Below, piece by piece: positions 10,104-21,463 of a DNA stretch of 64,000 nucleotides. Each line of letters starts with the position of its first letter. Position 1 is the stretch's first letter. The notes beneath the pieces were generated by a model. The model was not told the DNA's origin, made no database searches, and worked only from the letters and a program-made list of their open reading frames with translations. Origin of the DNA: Cylindrotheca closterium (Eukaryota > Bacillariophyta > Bacillariophyceae > Bacillariales > Bacillariaceae); contig CAKOGP040000102.1 of NCBI GenBank assembly GCA_933822405.4, positions 31,090 to 95,089 of the forward strand, read 5' to 3'. The position numbers and the translations under genes are program-made.

Positions 10104-11453
10104 TTACTTCTTTCTCATGAAGTACATTTCTGGACGCGTATAGATGTCATTCTGCTCCTCGCTTTTGATATCGGAAGATAGCTGAAAGTCATGCGTGTGC
10201 TGATACCCCATACTGAGACCCCAAGCTGAAGATCCATGAATGCCACGGATCTTCTTGTAAGTCGGGTGTGCTGGCTGGCTGGTCACAATGGCCGGAGGTT
10301 TCGTCTCTTCCACTCCCTCCTTAAGATTTTTTTGGTCGTTCTTCTGCGCTCGCTTTCGGTGCTTCCATTTCTTTCTGATCATCGGGTATAGGAAAGCAAG
10401 CAGATTTGGAAGCCCTTGTAGTGGCGTCATTACCACTGACATGACAAGCAAACCATATGGAACTGGTCTTTCGAAAAGCTGCAGTAGCCGAACGCACGAC
10501 AATGGGGTCCAGGTGATGTAGAACGCCAAGGCAAATCGTAAGCACTGATATGCGATTTCGCGTCGCCTTCTTGCGTACATTTTGATTTGCTCTTTTTGTT
10601 TGTTTCGAACGATGGTCGACACTCTGCCACGTTCTTCTGGTGGTGCGTCCTCGGAAGAAGAAATGCTTCCACTGTCGTCGAGAGGCTCGTTAGTTTCATT
10701 TTCTTCTTCTTCTGAGCTATCGCTACTCAATTCTTGTCCGCAATAGATCTCTTCTTCTTCTTCGTCATCATTTGATTCAGCATCTTGCGAAAGATTCTTA
10801 ACCGACTTTTCTGGCATCCATTTGACAACATGTTCTTCAGCCACTTTTGTCACTTTACGGACGTAAAGAAAGACAAAGATTAAGATTACACCGACAAATA
10901 ACATTGCCAGCCACAATGGGACGTAGAACAAAGCCATTCGGTATAAGTTCACTGCGAGATCTGGCCTGTCGTCTTGAGGCGCGATCCAACACCAGAGGTT
11001 CGCTGGCCCAATGATATCCAAGACTGTGACAGCGATGGAAGATCCGAGTCCAAATCCAACCGGTACGAAATGGAAAAGAGGACCCCACTTGGCAAAATGC
11101 CTCTCTTTCCAACCGTATTTTATCGCCAGTAGGTAGAATGCACCGATTGAACCAACGTATAACTGGGATGAAATGCTGTATTGGATAAAGAAACCTTGTA
11201 TACGGCACGTCGCCTCGTTTCCAGCAGCGATCACTGCGTCTGAATCGGTTGGCATGGGCCATGTGCTGAAGAAGAAAGCCAAACTGCTCAGCATATCTGC
11301 GAAGCACATCCCGATCACCAACCTATTGTAGAATCCCTTCTTTGTATCGTCACTAAAGAATATGATATATACCGCAGTCGAAAGACTGAATACGAAGCTC
11401 AGTCCTCCGGTAAACTTGGGTATTATTTCTAGTACTTCTTGCGATGAAACCAT
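10104..11453 (-). CDS. 7TM cAMP-receptor-like GPCR, tandem copy 2 (449 aa)
   Basis: A close paralogue of the neighbouring receptor, with the same 7TM layout: TM1 FTGGLSFVFSLSTAVYIIFF, TM3 starting CRIQGFFIQYS, loop WCWIAPQDDRPD, TM6 ALAFYITWTPLSCVRLLQLF, TM7 GLPNLLAFLYP. The third intracellular loop differs most from the other copies and carries an extended Asp/Glu run (SNDDEEEEEIYCGQ, then a Ser/Glu block). The tail keeps IRGIHGSSAWGLSMG and ends PEMYFMRKK. The start is the first ATG in frame and aligns with copies 1 and 3 (MVS.QE). Divergence centred on the G-protein-facing loop suggests different coupling or regulation between copies (inference). Confidence 0.8.
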   Translation of the reverse strand: MVSSQEVLEIIPKFTGGLSFVFSLSTAVYIIFFSDDTKKGFYNRLVIGMCFADMLSSLAFFFSTWPMPTDSDAVIAAGNEATCRIQGFFIQYSISSQLYVGSIGAFYLLAIKYGWKERHFAKWGPLFHFVPVGFGLGSSIAVTVLDIIGPANLWCWIAPQDDRPDLAVNLYRMALFYVPLWLAMLFVGVILIFVFLYVRKVTKVAEEHVVKWMPEKSVKNLSQDAESNDDEEEEEIYCGQELSSDSSEEEENETNEPLDDSGSISSSEDAPPEERGRVSTIVRNKQKEQIKMYARRRREIAYQCLRFALAFYITWTPLSCVRLLQLFERPVPYGLLVMSVVMTPLQGLPNLLAFLYPMIRKKWKHRKRAQKNDQKNLKEGVEETKPPAIVTSQPAHPTYKKIRGIHGSSAWGLSMGYQHTHDFQLSSDIKSEEQNDIYTRPEMYFMRKK

Positions 11454-12887
11454 CGTGTTGTTATTGTTATTGTTCTCGTGTTAAAATTTCTTTGGAAATG
11501 TTCAATGTTGTAGGTTCACATGAAAAATGAACGCAGTTGGAGTTTACCGCCCTTCTGGGTTGCCCCTGCCACGTCCCGCCAATTAATTAAAGTCGCTTTC
11601 TTGTTTGAAAAATTATATATTGAACACAAACCAAAAATAGAAAAGTTAGTCCGGGGCAATCTGAAATCACGCACGACACCGTTCCATCAATCAAGAGATG
11701 CGTTCCACTGGACCCCCCGCAACTCGTCTATCGACCGACCGTTTCCGAATTTCACATCTCCGACTTCTTTGACTACCAAATGGTTTTCAATACACCCCTG
11801 AGCCGGGGCATTGTTGTAGCAAAATATTGTTTTTGATCGGTTTCGTGTTGCAGTGACGTGTTTCGATTTCTTTGATCGGTTTCAAAATCGTTTGATCGGT
11901 TTCGTGTCGCAGTGACTTGTTTCGATTTCTTTGATCGGTTTCAAAATGGTTTGATCGGTTTCTTGTCGCAGTGACTTGTTTGATCGGTTTCAAAAAGTCG
12001 TTTTAATTTATGAGGGGCTCCCTGCTGGCGGGGGGGAAGACCGTGCGTAGTAATCGCGTCCGACGCTCAAAAATCGGTGGATGGACAGACGAGTTGCGGG
12101 GAGTCCTGTTTCTTCAATAATATGTAAGGGACGGTTATACCGGTAGGGACAATGGACGTCATGACTGGACTAGCTTCTGAATTGTTCCTTGAGTATATGT
12201 GGGCTACTTTGGCTGTGGAATTCTGGATCTTGTGCAGTCTGAAACGCGGTACTCCAAAGACAATCTTGGAAGTTCGGGACATGTTTATTTTGAAAGACCG
12301 AGAAAAACAACGTGGTAGCGGGACCCTTTCTAAGCAAACCATGAAAGCTTGATCAATAGTTACTTTTTTTCTTACACGCTTTTTACGTACATCCATCTAT
12401 TATCCCGAATGACAAGAATTGCGGAAAATTATTTTGCGCGAAATCTTCACGATCTTGAAGTGACTAATTGAATGGTATACCGGTAGACCCGACGGTACAT
12501 GCAACATGCGATTTCTCTATAACTATACAGTACTCCAAATATACATCATCAATTTACAGTGCAGTATACATGAGGCCCATTTTGTTGTGGCTTGAATCTT
12601 TTCTTAATAGCATGAGTAATATATCACTAGGACTACTATGAAGTACAACAGTCAAGAAACTGGAGTCATATTTTAAACTGCTATCTACAATGTCATCGAT
12701 TGATAATGTTGTTCAGTAAAAGTGGATAGACTTCACTTGCAGTGTACGCTTGCTCCCAGCGAGGACAAGCCATAGCATGCGTCGCTCGAGCTTAGCCGCT
12801 ACCTGACTCTTCGGCAAAGGAGAAATCCTATCCTCGGCTTGCATATATAAATCTGATAATCCAATCATTGATATTTGGACACTGCCA
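11454..12887. other. Longest spacer of the receptor array
   Basis: About 1.4 kb, holding a 59-bp minisatellite (annotated separately) and TACCGGTA sites at 12138 and 12478. A 109-codon minus-strand frame (12067-12396) and overlapping plus-strand frame (12152-12352) exist, but neither shows a domain or convincing composition, so no gene is called. Confidence 0.4.
11832..11991. repeat. 59-bp tandem repeat, about 2.7 copies
   Basis: Copies start at 11832, 11891 and 11950, the last one cut short. Each unit begins TTTGATCGGTTTC, continues through a CGCAGTGAC-like segment and TTTCGATTTC, and itself contains a second TTTGATCGGTTTCAAAAT, so TTTGATCGGTTTC recurs at sub-unit spacing. Confidence 0.85.
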
Positions 12888-14222
12888 CTACTTCTTTCTC
12901 ATAAAGTATAATTCAGGACGTGTATAGATATCATTCTGTTCGTCACTATCGGAAGACAGCTGAAAGTCATGCGTGTGCTGATGTCCCATGCTGATACCCC
13001 AAGCTGAAGATCCGTGAATTCCACGGATCTTCTTGTAGCAGATCGGGGGCGGCTGACTTGTTGCTTTGGCTTTAGGTGTCGATTCTTCCATCGCCTCCTT
13101 TCCATTCTTTTGGTTGTCCTTCTGCGCACGATTCCGGCGTCTCCATTTCTTTCTCATCATTGGGTACAAAAATGCAAGCAGGTTCGGAAGACCTTGCAGT
13201 GGCGTCATGACCGCTGACATGACAAGCAAGCCATGTGGGACGGGTCTTTCGAAAAGCTGCAGTATCCGAACGCAAGATAGTGGCGTCCAGGTGATGTAGA
13301 ACGCCAAGGCAAATCGTAAGCACTGGTATGCGATTTGCCGTCGCCTTCTTGCGTACATTTTGATTTGTTCTTCTTGTTTGTTTCGAACAATGCTGGACAA
13401 TCCTACTTCGCCATTTTCTGCATCCTCGGACGGAGATGTTCTTGCACTGTCTTCGAGGGGTTGGTGAATTTCAGTATCTTCTCGTGATGAGCTATCGGTG
13501 CTAATGTCTTGTCCACAGTAGATTTCGTCTTTGCCATTGTTGACTTCAGCGGCTTGGGAAATTACCTTAGCCGTCTCTTCAGGCATCCATTTGGTAACAT
13601 GCCCTTCAGCTACTTTTGTCACTCTGTGGACGTAGAGAAAGACGAAAATCAAGTTGACTCCAACAAAGACCATAGCCGCCCATAGCGGTGCGTAGAACAG
13701 AGCCATTCGATACGGGTTTACATCGAGCTCTGGCCTGTCTTCTTGAGGTGCGATCCAACACCAAAGGTTTGCTGGCCCAATGATATCTAGTGCTGTCACG
13801 GTAATGGAAGAACCGAGTCCGAATCCAACTGGTATCAAGTGAAACAGAGGACCCCACTTGGTAAAATGCCTCTCTTTCCAACCATATTTGATTGCCAGTA
13901 GGTAGAATGCTCCAATCGAAGCAACGTATAGTTGCGAGGCAATGCCGTATTGGGTGAAGAATCCTTGAACTCTACATGTTGTCTCATTTCCAGCAGCGAA
14001 TATTGCATCTGAATCGGTTGGCATCGGCCATGTGCTGAAGAAGCAAGCCAAACTGCTCAGCATATCAGCAAAACACATCCCAACCACCAGTCTGTTGTAG
14101 AACCCCCTCTTGGCATCTTCACTGAAGAATATGATGTATGATGCAGTCGAAAGACTGAATACGAAGCTCAGTCCTCCGGTAAACTTGGGTATTATTTCTA
14201 GAACTTCTTGCGCTGAAACCAT
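12888..14222 (-). CDS. 7TM cAMP-receptor-like GPCR, tandem copy 3 (444 aa)
   Basis: Same architecture as its neighbours: an MVSAQEVLEIIPKFTGG start, TM3 with CRVQGFFTQYG, loop LWCWIAPQEDRPE, TM5 YRMALFYAPLWAAMVFVG, TM6 ALAFYITWTPLSC, TM7 GLPNLLAFLYP. The third intracellular loop is less acidic than in copy 2 (EVNNGKDEIYCGQDIS). The tail preserves IRGIHGSSAWGISMG and ends PELYFMRKK. TM5 and loop 2 are most like copy 4, suggesting copies 3 and 4 share a more recent duplication (from reading the translations; no tree was computed). Confidence 0.8.
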   Translation of the reverse strand: MVSAQEVLEIIPKFTGGLSFVFSLSTASYIIFFSEDAKRGFYNRLVVGMCFADMLSSLACFFSTWPMPTDSDAIFAAGNETTCRVQGFFTQYGIASQLYVASIGAFYLLAIKYGWKERHFTKWGPLFHLIPVGFGLGSSITVTALDIIGPANLWCWIAPQEDRPELDVNPYRMALFYAPLWAAMVFVGVNLIFVFLYVHRVTKVAEGHVTKWMPEETAKVISQAAEVNNGKDEIYCGQDISTDSSSREDTEIHQPLEDSARTSPSEDAENGEVGLSSIVRNKQEEQIKMYARRRRQIAYQCLRFALAFYITWTPLSCVRILQLFERPVPHGLLVMSAVMTPLQGLPNLLAFLYPMMRKKWRRRNRAQKDNQKNGKEAMEESTPKAKATSQPPPICYKKIRGIHGSSAWGISMGHQHTHDFQLSSDSDEQNDIYTRPELYFMRKK

Positions 14223-14686
14223 CTTGTTGTTTTCATTGAATCTGAAAATTGTAAATCTATTTTCGGGTAGAAAAAATGACCATCTAGTATATTATTGCGC
14301 CTTTCTAAATTGACTCCTGCCACCTCGCTGTCTTGGTTGAAAAAAATATTTAAAGGCACAACTATGAAAAAATAGAAAAGCTTGCGTAGGTATTGTACCG
14401 AGGCGGTATTCATACTCAATACTGTAACTTCCAAATCAATCAAGCCGTCATTACTCAATGTAGTAACTTCCAAATCAATCAACACGTCATGCGAGAAGCG
14501 AATCACAAAGAATTCCTCTAATACTAATACATTCGGTTGCTCCAATCGGCATAGTAGAATATCTTCCCTATTGTGCAACGAAAATATCAGCCTATACAGT
14601 ATGCATGCTCACTTTTTGGGCATGTATCTGATGATTCATTCGATAGACAATGGTTGGTAGTTGATAATAACGTAAAAACTCCAATA
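14223..14686. other. Spacer between receptor copies 3 and 4
   Basis: No gene recognised. A short direct repeat, GTAACTTCCAAATCAATCAA, occurs twice near 14421 and 14461. Confidence 0.45.
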
Positions 14687-16060
14687 CTATTTTCTCATAA
14701 AGTACATTTCTGGATGCGTATAGATCTCATTCTGCTCCTCACTTTTGATATCGGAAGAAAGAGCATAGTCTTCCGGGTGCAGGTCATATGTGTGCTGCAT
14801 ACTGAGGCCCCAAGCTGAAGTTCCGTGAATGCCACGGATCTTCCTGTAGGTTGCTGGCGGCTGCTGGCTAGGCGCAATGGCAGCTGAAGGTTCAATCTGT
14901 TCCACGGCATCTTTTGGCTTCTGTTGATCTTCCTTGTTCTGTTCGGCGTACTTCCGCGCTTGCTTTCGAAACTTAAACTTCTTTCTAATCATCGGGTACA
15001 AAAATGCGAGCAGATTCGGAAGACCTTGCAGTGGCGACATTATCGCTGAGAAGACAAGCAAACCATATGGAATTGGTCTTCCCAAAAGTTGCAGTATCCG
15101 TACCCATGATAGTGGCATCCAGGTGATGTAGAACGCCAAGGCAAATCGTAAGCACTGATATGCGATTTCGCGACGCCTCCTTGCGTACATTTTGATTTGC
15201 TCTTCTTGTTTGTTTCGAACAATGGTGGACACTCTACCATGATCTGGTCCTGCGTCCTCAGAAGACGACGTGCTTCCACTGTCGTCGAGTGGTTCGTTGT
15301 TCTCGTTTTCTTCTCCGGATGAGCTATCGCTGCTGACGACTTGCCCACAATATATTTCTTCTTCTTCGTCATTTGATTCAGCATCTTCGGCAATAACCCT
15401 AGCTGTCTTTGACTGTTCAGGCATCCATTTGGCAACATGCCCTTCAGCTACTTTTGTCACTCTGTGGACGTAGAGAAAGACAAAGAACAAGTTGACTCCA
15501 ACAAAGACCATAGCCGCCCATAGCGGTGCGTAGAACAGAGCCATTCGATACGGGTTTACATCAAGCTCTGGTCTGTCCGCTTGAGGTGCGATCCAACACC
15601 AAAGGTTTGCTGGCCCAATGATATCCAGTGCTGTCACGGTAATGGACGATCCGAGTCCGAATCCGACCGGTACGAAATGAAAAAGAGGACCCCATTTTGC
15701 AAAATGCCTCTCTTTCCATCCATATTTGATCGCCAATATGTAGAATGCCCCAATCGAAGCAACGTATAGTTGGGAGGCAATGCTGTACTGTGTGAAGAAA
15801 CCTTGTATACGGCACGTCGCTTCATTTCCAGCAGCGAATATTGCGTCTGAATCGGTTGGCATGGGCCATGTGCTGAAGAAGAATGCCAAACTGCTCAACA
15901 TATCTGCGAAGCACATCCCAACCACCAGTCTGTTGTAGAACCCCCTCTTTGCATCTTCACTGAAGAATATGATGTATGTTGCAGTTGAAAGACTGAATAT
16001 GAAACTCAGTCCTCCGGTGAACTTGGGTATTATTTCTAAGATTTCTTGCGATGAAGCCAT
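14687..16060 (-). CDS. 7TM cAMP-receptor-like GPCR, tandem copy 4 (457 aa)
   Basis: The frame is open to 16201, but the ATG at 16060 (MASSQEILEIIPKFTGG) aligns exactly with the starts of the other three paralogues, so the upstream 47 codons are taken as leader. It has seven TM segments, CRIQGFFTQYS at TM3, WCWIAPQADRPE in loop 2, and a TM6 reading ALAFYITWMPLSWVRILQLL. Here the TM6 end is M-P-L-S-W where the other copies have T-P-L-S-C, a possible ligand-pocket or packing change. The third intracellular loop has an acidic EEEEIYCGQ segment and Ser/Glu runs. The tail contains IRGIHGTSAWGLSM and ends PEMYFMRK, lacking the last lysine of the others. It is the most upstream copy in the direction of transcription. 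Confidence 0.8.
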   Translation of the reverse strand: MASSQEILEIIPKFTGGLSFIFSLSTATYIIFFSEDAKRGFYNRLVVGMCFADMLSSLAFFFSTWPMPTDSDAIFAAGNEATCRIQGFFTQYSIASQLYVASIGAFYILAIKYGWKERHFAKWGPLFHFVPVGFGLGSSITVTALDIIGPANLWCWIAPQADRPELDVNPYRMALFYAPLWAAMVFVGVNLFFVFLYVHRVTKVAEGHVAKWMPEQSKTARVIAEDAESNDEEEEIYCGQVVSSDSSSGEENENNEPLDDSGSTSSSEDAGPDHGRVSTIVRNKQEEQIKMYARRRREIAYQCLRFALAFYITWMPLSWVRILQLLGRPIPYGLLVFSAIMSPLQGLPNLLAFLYPMIRKKFKFRKQARKYAEQNKEDQQKPKDAVEQIEPSAAIAPSQQPPATYRKIRGIHGTSAWGLSMQHTYDLHPEDYALSSDIKSEEQNEIYTHPEMYFMRK

Positions 16061-17303
16061 CTTTGTATTACATGTAAGAATGTATGTGTTGTAGAATATT
16101 GTAAAGTTCAGTATTTGATGTGTGAAGTTCACATTGCATTGGTGTGGAGAAGCGCCCTTGAGATTTCTAAAAGTATCAATGCGAACTCGGATGCTTCGCA
16201 AGAGTCTCGTTCCCGCAATCTCGCGAGTGGCAGGTCGCGCTGACTATTGTTTCTCCGAAATGAAGTTCGTCACACAATAAAAGTCACCAATCGATTCAAA
16301 TTGTGGCTTTAGACATACCGGTACATAGGCATACCTATTATATACTAACTTTGAACTACAACGATCCAAATATAGGTCTTCTTCTCAAATGTTACATTTT
16401 TGTGAGTCGACGTAGTTCGTACTGTGATAATATATTTCTCCAATTGGTTGTTTGTTCCCCAGCCGCAGATGCAGTTTTAACCCATAAGACCCGAGTCCAC
16501 GAAAAAGGAGATTTTTTCACCCCATCTTTTGGCCATCGCTAAAAAAATATCACCATAGAAATTTAAAATGGTCATTTTTAGAAGACGTCGCATAGGAACG
16601 CCGATTTGACGGTTCGACGCGCATTGGGCTGACGATTTTAGCCCTATACTCAAAAGTAGTTTGCGACAATTTTTGATCTTGTGACGACAAATTTACTGAT
16701 TCGCATCACCATTCACGATGGGAAGATGATTGACGGTGAAAACGGAAGCTAAAGTAGGTAACTACGCCGCCTGCAACACATACATCATCTACGATACGTG
16801 TACCACCAGATCGATTTGCAGTCATGCAAGGTCAGAGAAGTGGTGTGTGATAGTTATCGAGAAAATGAAAGAAGCTACTGCAGAATATAGGCTCGAAACG
16901 ACACGACCGACAAGTGACAATTGAAGAATTCCTTTTCGCTTCCCTGACTTTGTCCCCGAGGTATAAGGTCTGTTGGTTGTTATGTTGGAGAGCTACTGTG
17001 ATTTCCAGTGTTGCTGTGGCAGTTGCTGGTGGCAATTGATGAAGATGTTGATGAGAATGGCGAAGACTGCCGCTGTGAAGAGAGTGGAATGAATTAAAGA
17101 AGACGAAGAGTCGTAGGTAATGTAGTCTAGGCTTGTCTGTAGGTAATAGGCCGGCTTTGTTACGTATTCCCTCAGTACTGTAGTATCGGCACATGGTAGT
17201 GTTGACAAAGGTGATGTCTTGGATGCCATTTTGCTTCTATTTTGGTTCTAAGCAAAATTCAACGAGGCGCTTGGTAGAATTTGAGCGCGAACCCGGTATT
17301 TTC
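16061..17303. other. Intergenic spacer upstream of the receptor array
   Basis: Contains a TACCGGTA palindrome at 16316. The only candidate gene is a 78-codon minus-strand frame at 16993-17229, listed separately with low confidence. The rest shows no recognisable feature. Confidence 0.35.
16993..17229 (-). CDS. Possible small membrane protein (78 aa)
   Basis: A short ATG-initiated frame with one hydrophobic stretch (LIHSTLFTAAVFAILINIFI, about residues 45-64) followed by a Cys/His/Gln-rich end. No family is recognised and length alone does not exclude chance. It could be an exon or signal-anchor fragment of a larger gene. It is listed only because a clean transmembrane-length segment is uncommon in random frames. 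Confidence 0.22.
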   Translation of the reverse strand: MASKTSPLSTLPCADTTVLREYVTKPAYYLQTSLDYITYDSSSSLIHSTLFTAAVFAILINIFINCHQQLPQQHWKSQ

Positions 17304-19106
17304 CGTACGTCATCAGTTTCGGAACCCATCGCGCACCTCTATGCGCTCGCCCGTTGAGAATTCTTCAATCACATCAATTTTCCCTTCCATCGGCAATGGT
17401 GAGCCTCGAGGCCGAGGAAAGCATCACCCTCTGGAGGAAAACTCGTGGGTCGCGGACAGTCTCTGTACAATGACCTTCTGTATCTTGTTTGTATGAAGCG
17501 ATATGGATGAATTTGCTCCTTTCACCTCTGAAATCACTGCTAAAGAACCTCAACAAGGTCTGAAAACTACTTTTGGAGAGGTTTCGGGACGTCTACGAAG
17601 TCCCAAGGCAACATAGAGCTAGAATTTTCTGCGGAAGTTGCTTCTCTTACTATACTAACGGCAATGATACCATTTAATGTGCATTATCTGGGTTCCTACA
17701 GGACGATTTTCAACCGAGACCATTGAGTTGCAAATTCGTCGGTCACAATGAAATTGCACGGCCTGGACCCCATGAGTGGAGAAAGTGGAATCAGAGGTTG
17801 TGTCAAGCATAGTTGATATATATGTTACGTCGGGAGCGACTGTAATTATGTTGAATAGATTTTGCTTGGCCGCAATCACACAATAATCCACCATGATTGG
17901 TTCTGTTGGTTGCTTGGACTGGACGGAGAGGTGTCAAGAAGACGTATTTGCCGAATGCGACTCGTATCTACCGTCATCATCAAGACAAGATCTACAAGGA
18001 GACTCGTTTGCAGTGTCCAAATACCAAAATTGACAATTTGGAGCACATAAAGGTGCCAAGAAGCGATTGTTCCCCTCGTTTGGACAAGCCAGTGTGGACG
18101 CCCAGAGAAGTAAAAACCGCCGAACATGTTGTGGCAAGCGTATTTGATAGATGGACTATGGCTGGAGCGGCGATTCATACTTCTATTTGCCTCAATTACA
18201 CTACAATCTGCCCTGCTTCGTTCGGCTGGTTCCGTTGGGTTTCAGAAAATGGTCGGCAGAAAGTCAAGAGGGTCAATGCCTCATATTCAACATGTGCTGG
18301 AAAGCTCGGCAGTGATCCTACCTACTCGGGGATCCATTCGGTTATGTTTTGTTTTGAATATTCGCTGAGATATTGGAATTCCAGTGTTTGGTGCTGTATG
18401 TTCCCCTTTCGGCATGAAGGTCGGCGTGGCCGCCCTGGAGACAGCCAACCATTCAACAATACACCAGAGCCTCCCTTGGATACCTATTATTCAAATTTTC
18501 TGGGACCCAGGCAATGGTTCCCCCTAGATTAAGAATCATGCGGCCCAAAGGGGGTCAGAAATCATGGAAATCTGGTCCAAAAAGCCACTTGGTGGTGGTG
18601 TGGGCCAAATTTCCTAAAAATGCCTTGTTCTAACACATATTTGTCTTCCATGGGTATGTATGAGAAGATTGGTGGCTTTGGAGTGGACGTTTTCTAGGTA
18701 AAAGTGATTGAATGGCACTCACACTGCTTTGGAGATCAATCCTGGTTCATCAAAGAATGTGGCTGGAATCCTTCCCAGTAGCCGAGTCGATACCCTTACA
18801 CGATGGCACAAAGTTCAAAGTTGTCAAAATGCATATAGTAATCGAATTTGGGCGGTGGTTTGGAGGGCTTTGGTGGAAAAAAGATTCTAGGCTAGCATAA
18901 TTTTTTCCTCTCTTTACTACTCTTTTCAATTGACTTTGTGGAATGGCCTGGAATATGATCGATTCTACACTAAGATCTCTGATTCAGAGTGGACATAATC
19001 CTAGCAAAGATATATAATTATAACACCGCATCGAAATTTATCTAAGAATGTAATCGCAACAAGGTCGTATGGTACGAGATCGGCCTCTGGCCTCTACAGT
19101 TTTTTC
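17304..19106. repeat. 1.8 kb tandem segmental repeat, copy 1
   Basis: The sequence from 17304 to 19106 is repeated directly from 19107 to 20908 (offset about 1802-1803 bp). From about 18370 onward the two copies read as identical or nearly so. Before that, substitutions and small indels are common. The largest plus-strand frame (17897-18532) is broken differently in copy 2, so it is probably not a functional gene. No transposase motif was identified, so the class of the unit is unknown. Confidence 0.85.
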
Positions 19107-20908
19107 GGTACGTCATTAGTTTCCGAACCCATCGCGCACCTCTATGCGCTCGCCTGTTTAGAATTCTTCAATCACATCAATTTTCCCTTCCATCGACAAT
19201 GGTGAGCCTTGAGGCCGAGGAAATCATCACCCTTTGGAGGAAAACTCGTGGGTCGCGGACATACTCTGTATCATAACCATACGAATCTTGTTTGTGTGGA
19301 GCGAAATGGATGAATTTCCCCCTTTCACCTCTGAAATCACTGCCAAAGAACCTCAAAAAGGTCTGAAAACTAGTTTGGGTGAGGTTTCGGGACGTCTACG
19401 AAGTCCCTAGGCAACATAGATCTAGAACTTTCTGCGGAAGTTGCTTCTCTTATTATACTAAAGGCAATACACCATTTAATGTGCATTATCTGGGTTCCTA
19501 CAGGACGATTTTCATCCAGGACCATTGAGTTGCAAGTTCGTCGGTCACAAGGAAATTGCACGGCCTGGACCCCAGGCGTGGAGAAAGTGGAATCAGAGGC
19601 TATGGCAAGCATAGTTGATATATATATTACGTTGGGAGCGGCGGTAATTATGTTGAATATATTTTGCTTGGCCGTAATCACACAATAATCCACCATGATT
19701 GGTTCTGTTGGTTGCTTGGACTGGACGGAGAGGTGTCAAGAAGACGTATTTGCCGAATGCGACTCGTATCTACCGTCATCATCAAGACAAGATCTACACG
19801 GAGACTCGTTTGTAGTGTCCAAATACCAAAATTGACAATTTGGAGCACATAAAGGTGCCATGGTGCGATTGTTCCCCTCGTTTGGACAAGCCAGTGTGGA
19901 CGCCCAGAGAAGTAAAAACCGCCGAACATGGTGTGGCAAGCGTATTTGATAGATAGACTATCGTTGGAGCGGCGGTTCATACTTCAAATCGCCTCAATTA
20001 CACTACAATCTGCCCTGCTTCGTTCGGCTGGTTCCGTTGGGTTTCAGAAACTGGTCGGCAGAAAGTCAAGAGGGTCAATGCCTCATATTCAACATGTGCT
20101 GGAAAGCTCGGCAGTGATCTTACCTACTCGGGGATCCATTCGGTTGTGCTTTGTTTGGAATATTCGCTGAGATATTGGAATTCCAGTGTTTGGTGCTGTA
20201 TGTTCCCCTTTCGGCATGAAGGTCGGCGTGGCCGCCCTGGAGACAGCCAACCATTCAACAATACACCAGAGCCTCCCTTGGATACCTATTATTCAAATTT
20301 TCTGGGACCCAGGCAATGGTTCCCCCTAGATTAAGAATCATGCGGCCCAAAGGGGGTCAGAAATCATGGAAATCTGGTCCAAAAAGCCACTTGGTGGTGG
20401 TGTGGGCCAAATTTCCTAAAAATGCCTTGTTCTAACACATATTTGTCTTCCATGGGTATGTATGAGAAGATTGGTGGCTTTGGAGTGGACGTTTTCTAGG
20501 TAAAAGTGATTGAATGGCACTCACACTGCTTTGGAGATCAATCCTGGTTCATCAAAGAATGTGGCTGGAATCCTTCCCAGTAGCCGAGTCGATACCCTTA
20601 CACGATGGCACAAAGTTCAAAGTTGTCAAAATGCATATAGTAATCGAATTTGGGCGGTGGTTTGGAGGGCTTTGGTGGAAAAAAGATTCTAGGCTAGCAT
20701 AATTTTTTCCTCTCTTTACTACTCTTTTCAATTGACTTTGTGGAATGGCCTGGAATATGATCGATTCTACACTAAGATCTCTGATTCAGAGTGGACATAA
20801 TCCTAGCAAAGATATATAATTATAACACCGCATCGAAATTTATCTAAGAATGTAATCGCAACAAGGTCGTATGGTACGAGATCGGCCTCTGGCCTCTACA
20901 GTTTTTTC
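19107..20908. repeat. 1.8 kb tandem segmental repeat, copy 2
   Basis: Directly abuts copy 1. The boundary is seen because CTCTACAGTTTTTTC ends both copies, followed by the unit start in copy 1 but by unrelated sequence (TTCGTAGTCACATGAG) after copy 2. Short ORFs inside are shared with copy 1 and interrupted by changes. Confidence 0.85.
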
Positions 20909-21463
20909 TTCGTAGTCACATGAGTCAAATTAAAGTCGACTGAGTCAAAATGGGTAACGGCAAATAACAGCCGTTTTGTTTTGTGTAGTGGAGGCCCTCT
21001 AAGAGCTCATTGGGACTCGTAATTTTCTGGAAGGGATGATCAAAGTATTCTCTAGCCCATTGAAAAGGTTCTAGGTGCAAAGGAGCTTTTTGAAAATTTT
21101 GCTTTGTCACCAGAATTCCAAATTCCGGCCAAATATTGGGCACGCGATTCGTGGATCGGGGTCATAAAAGAATGAATGCGTCCCATTAGCCCAAATAATC
21201 CCGTCCCGTCGGCATTCCTGCATCGTTTGAAAATATATATACATACATATATGTCAAATAGTAGTATGTCAGTAGTTGTAATCAGAATTGATTGATTGCA
21301 CCGAAACCATCATGAGCACTATTGAATCATGAGCACTATTGAAAAACGAACGATCTCGTGAACTTTCTTGTCGAGACCGCACCAATGGATCCGTATGCCC
21401 AATTGCCACGACATCTCCTATGCCTGCAGTCAGTGAGTCCCCACCATCGTATTATAATGCAGC
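20909..21463. other. Intergenic spacer
   Basis: No gene recognised. There is a short direct repeat ATCATGAGCACTATTGAA near 21308-21343 and an AT-rich ATATATACATACATATATG stretch near 21234. Confidence 0.4.

Noticed and set aside
12067..12396. 109-codon minus-strand frame between receptor copies 2 and 3
   Set aside because: No recognisable motif, overlaps an opposing frame, probably chance.
16832..17194. 120-codon minus-strand frame
   Set aside because: Overlaps the better 78-codon frame, no domain and low-complexity His/Thr content.
17897..18532. 211-codon frame in the 1.8 kb repeat as a gene
   Set aside because: Disrupted in the second copy and without domain similarity; a piggyBac-like origin was considered but no catalytic motif was seen.
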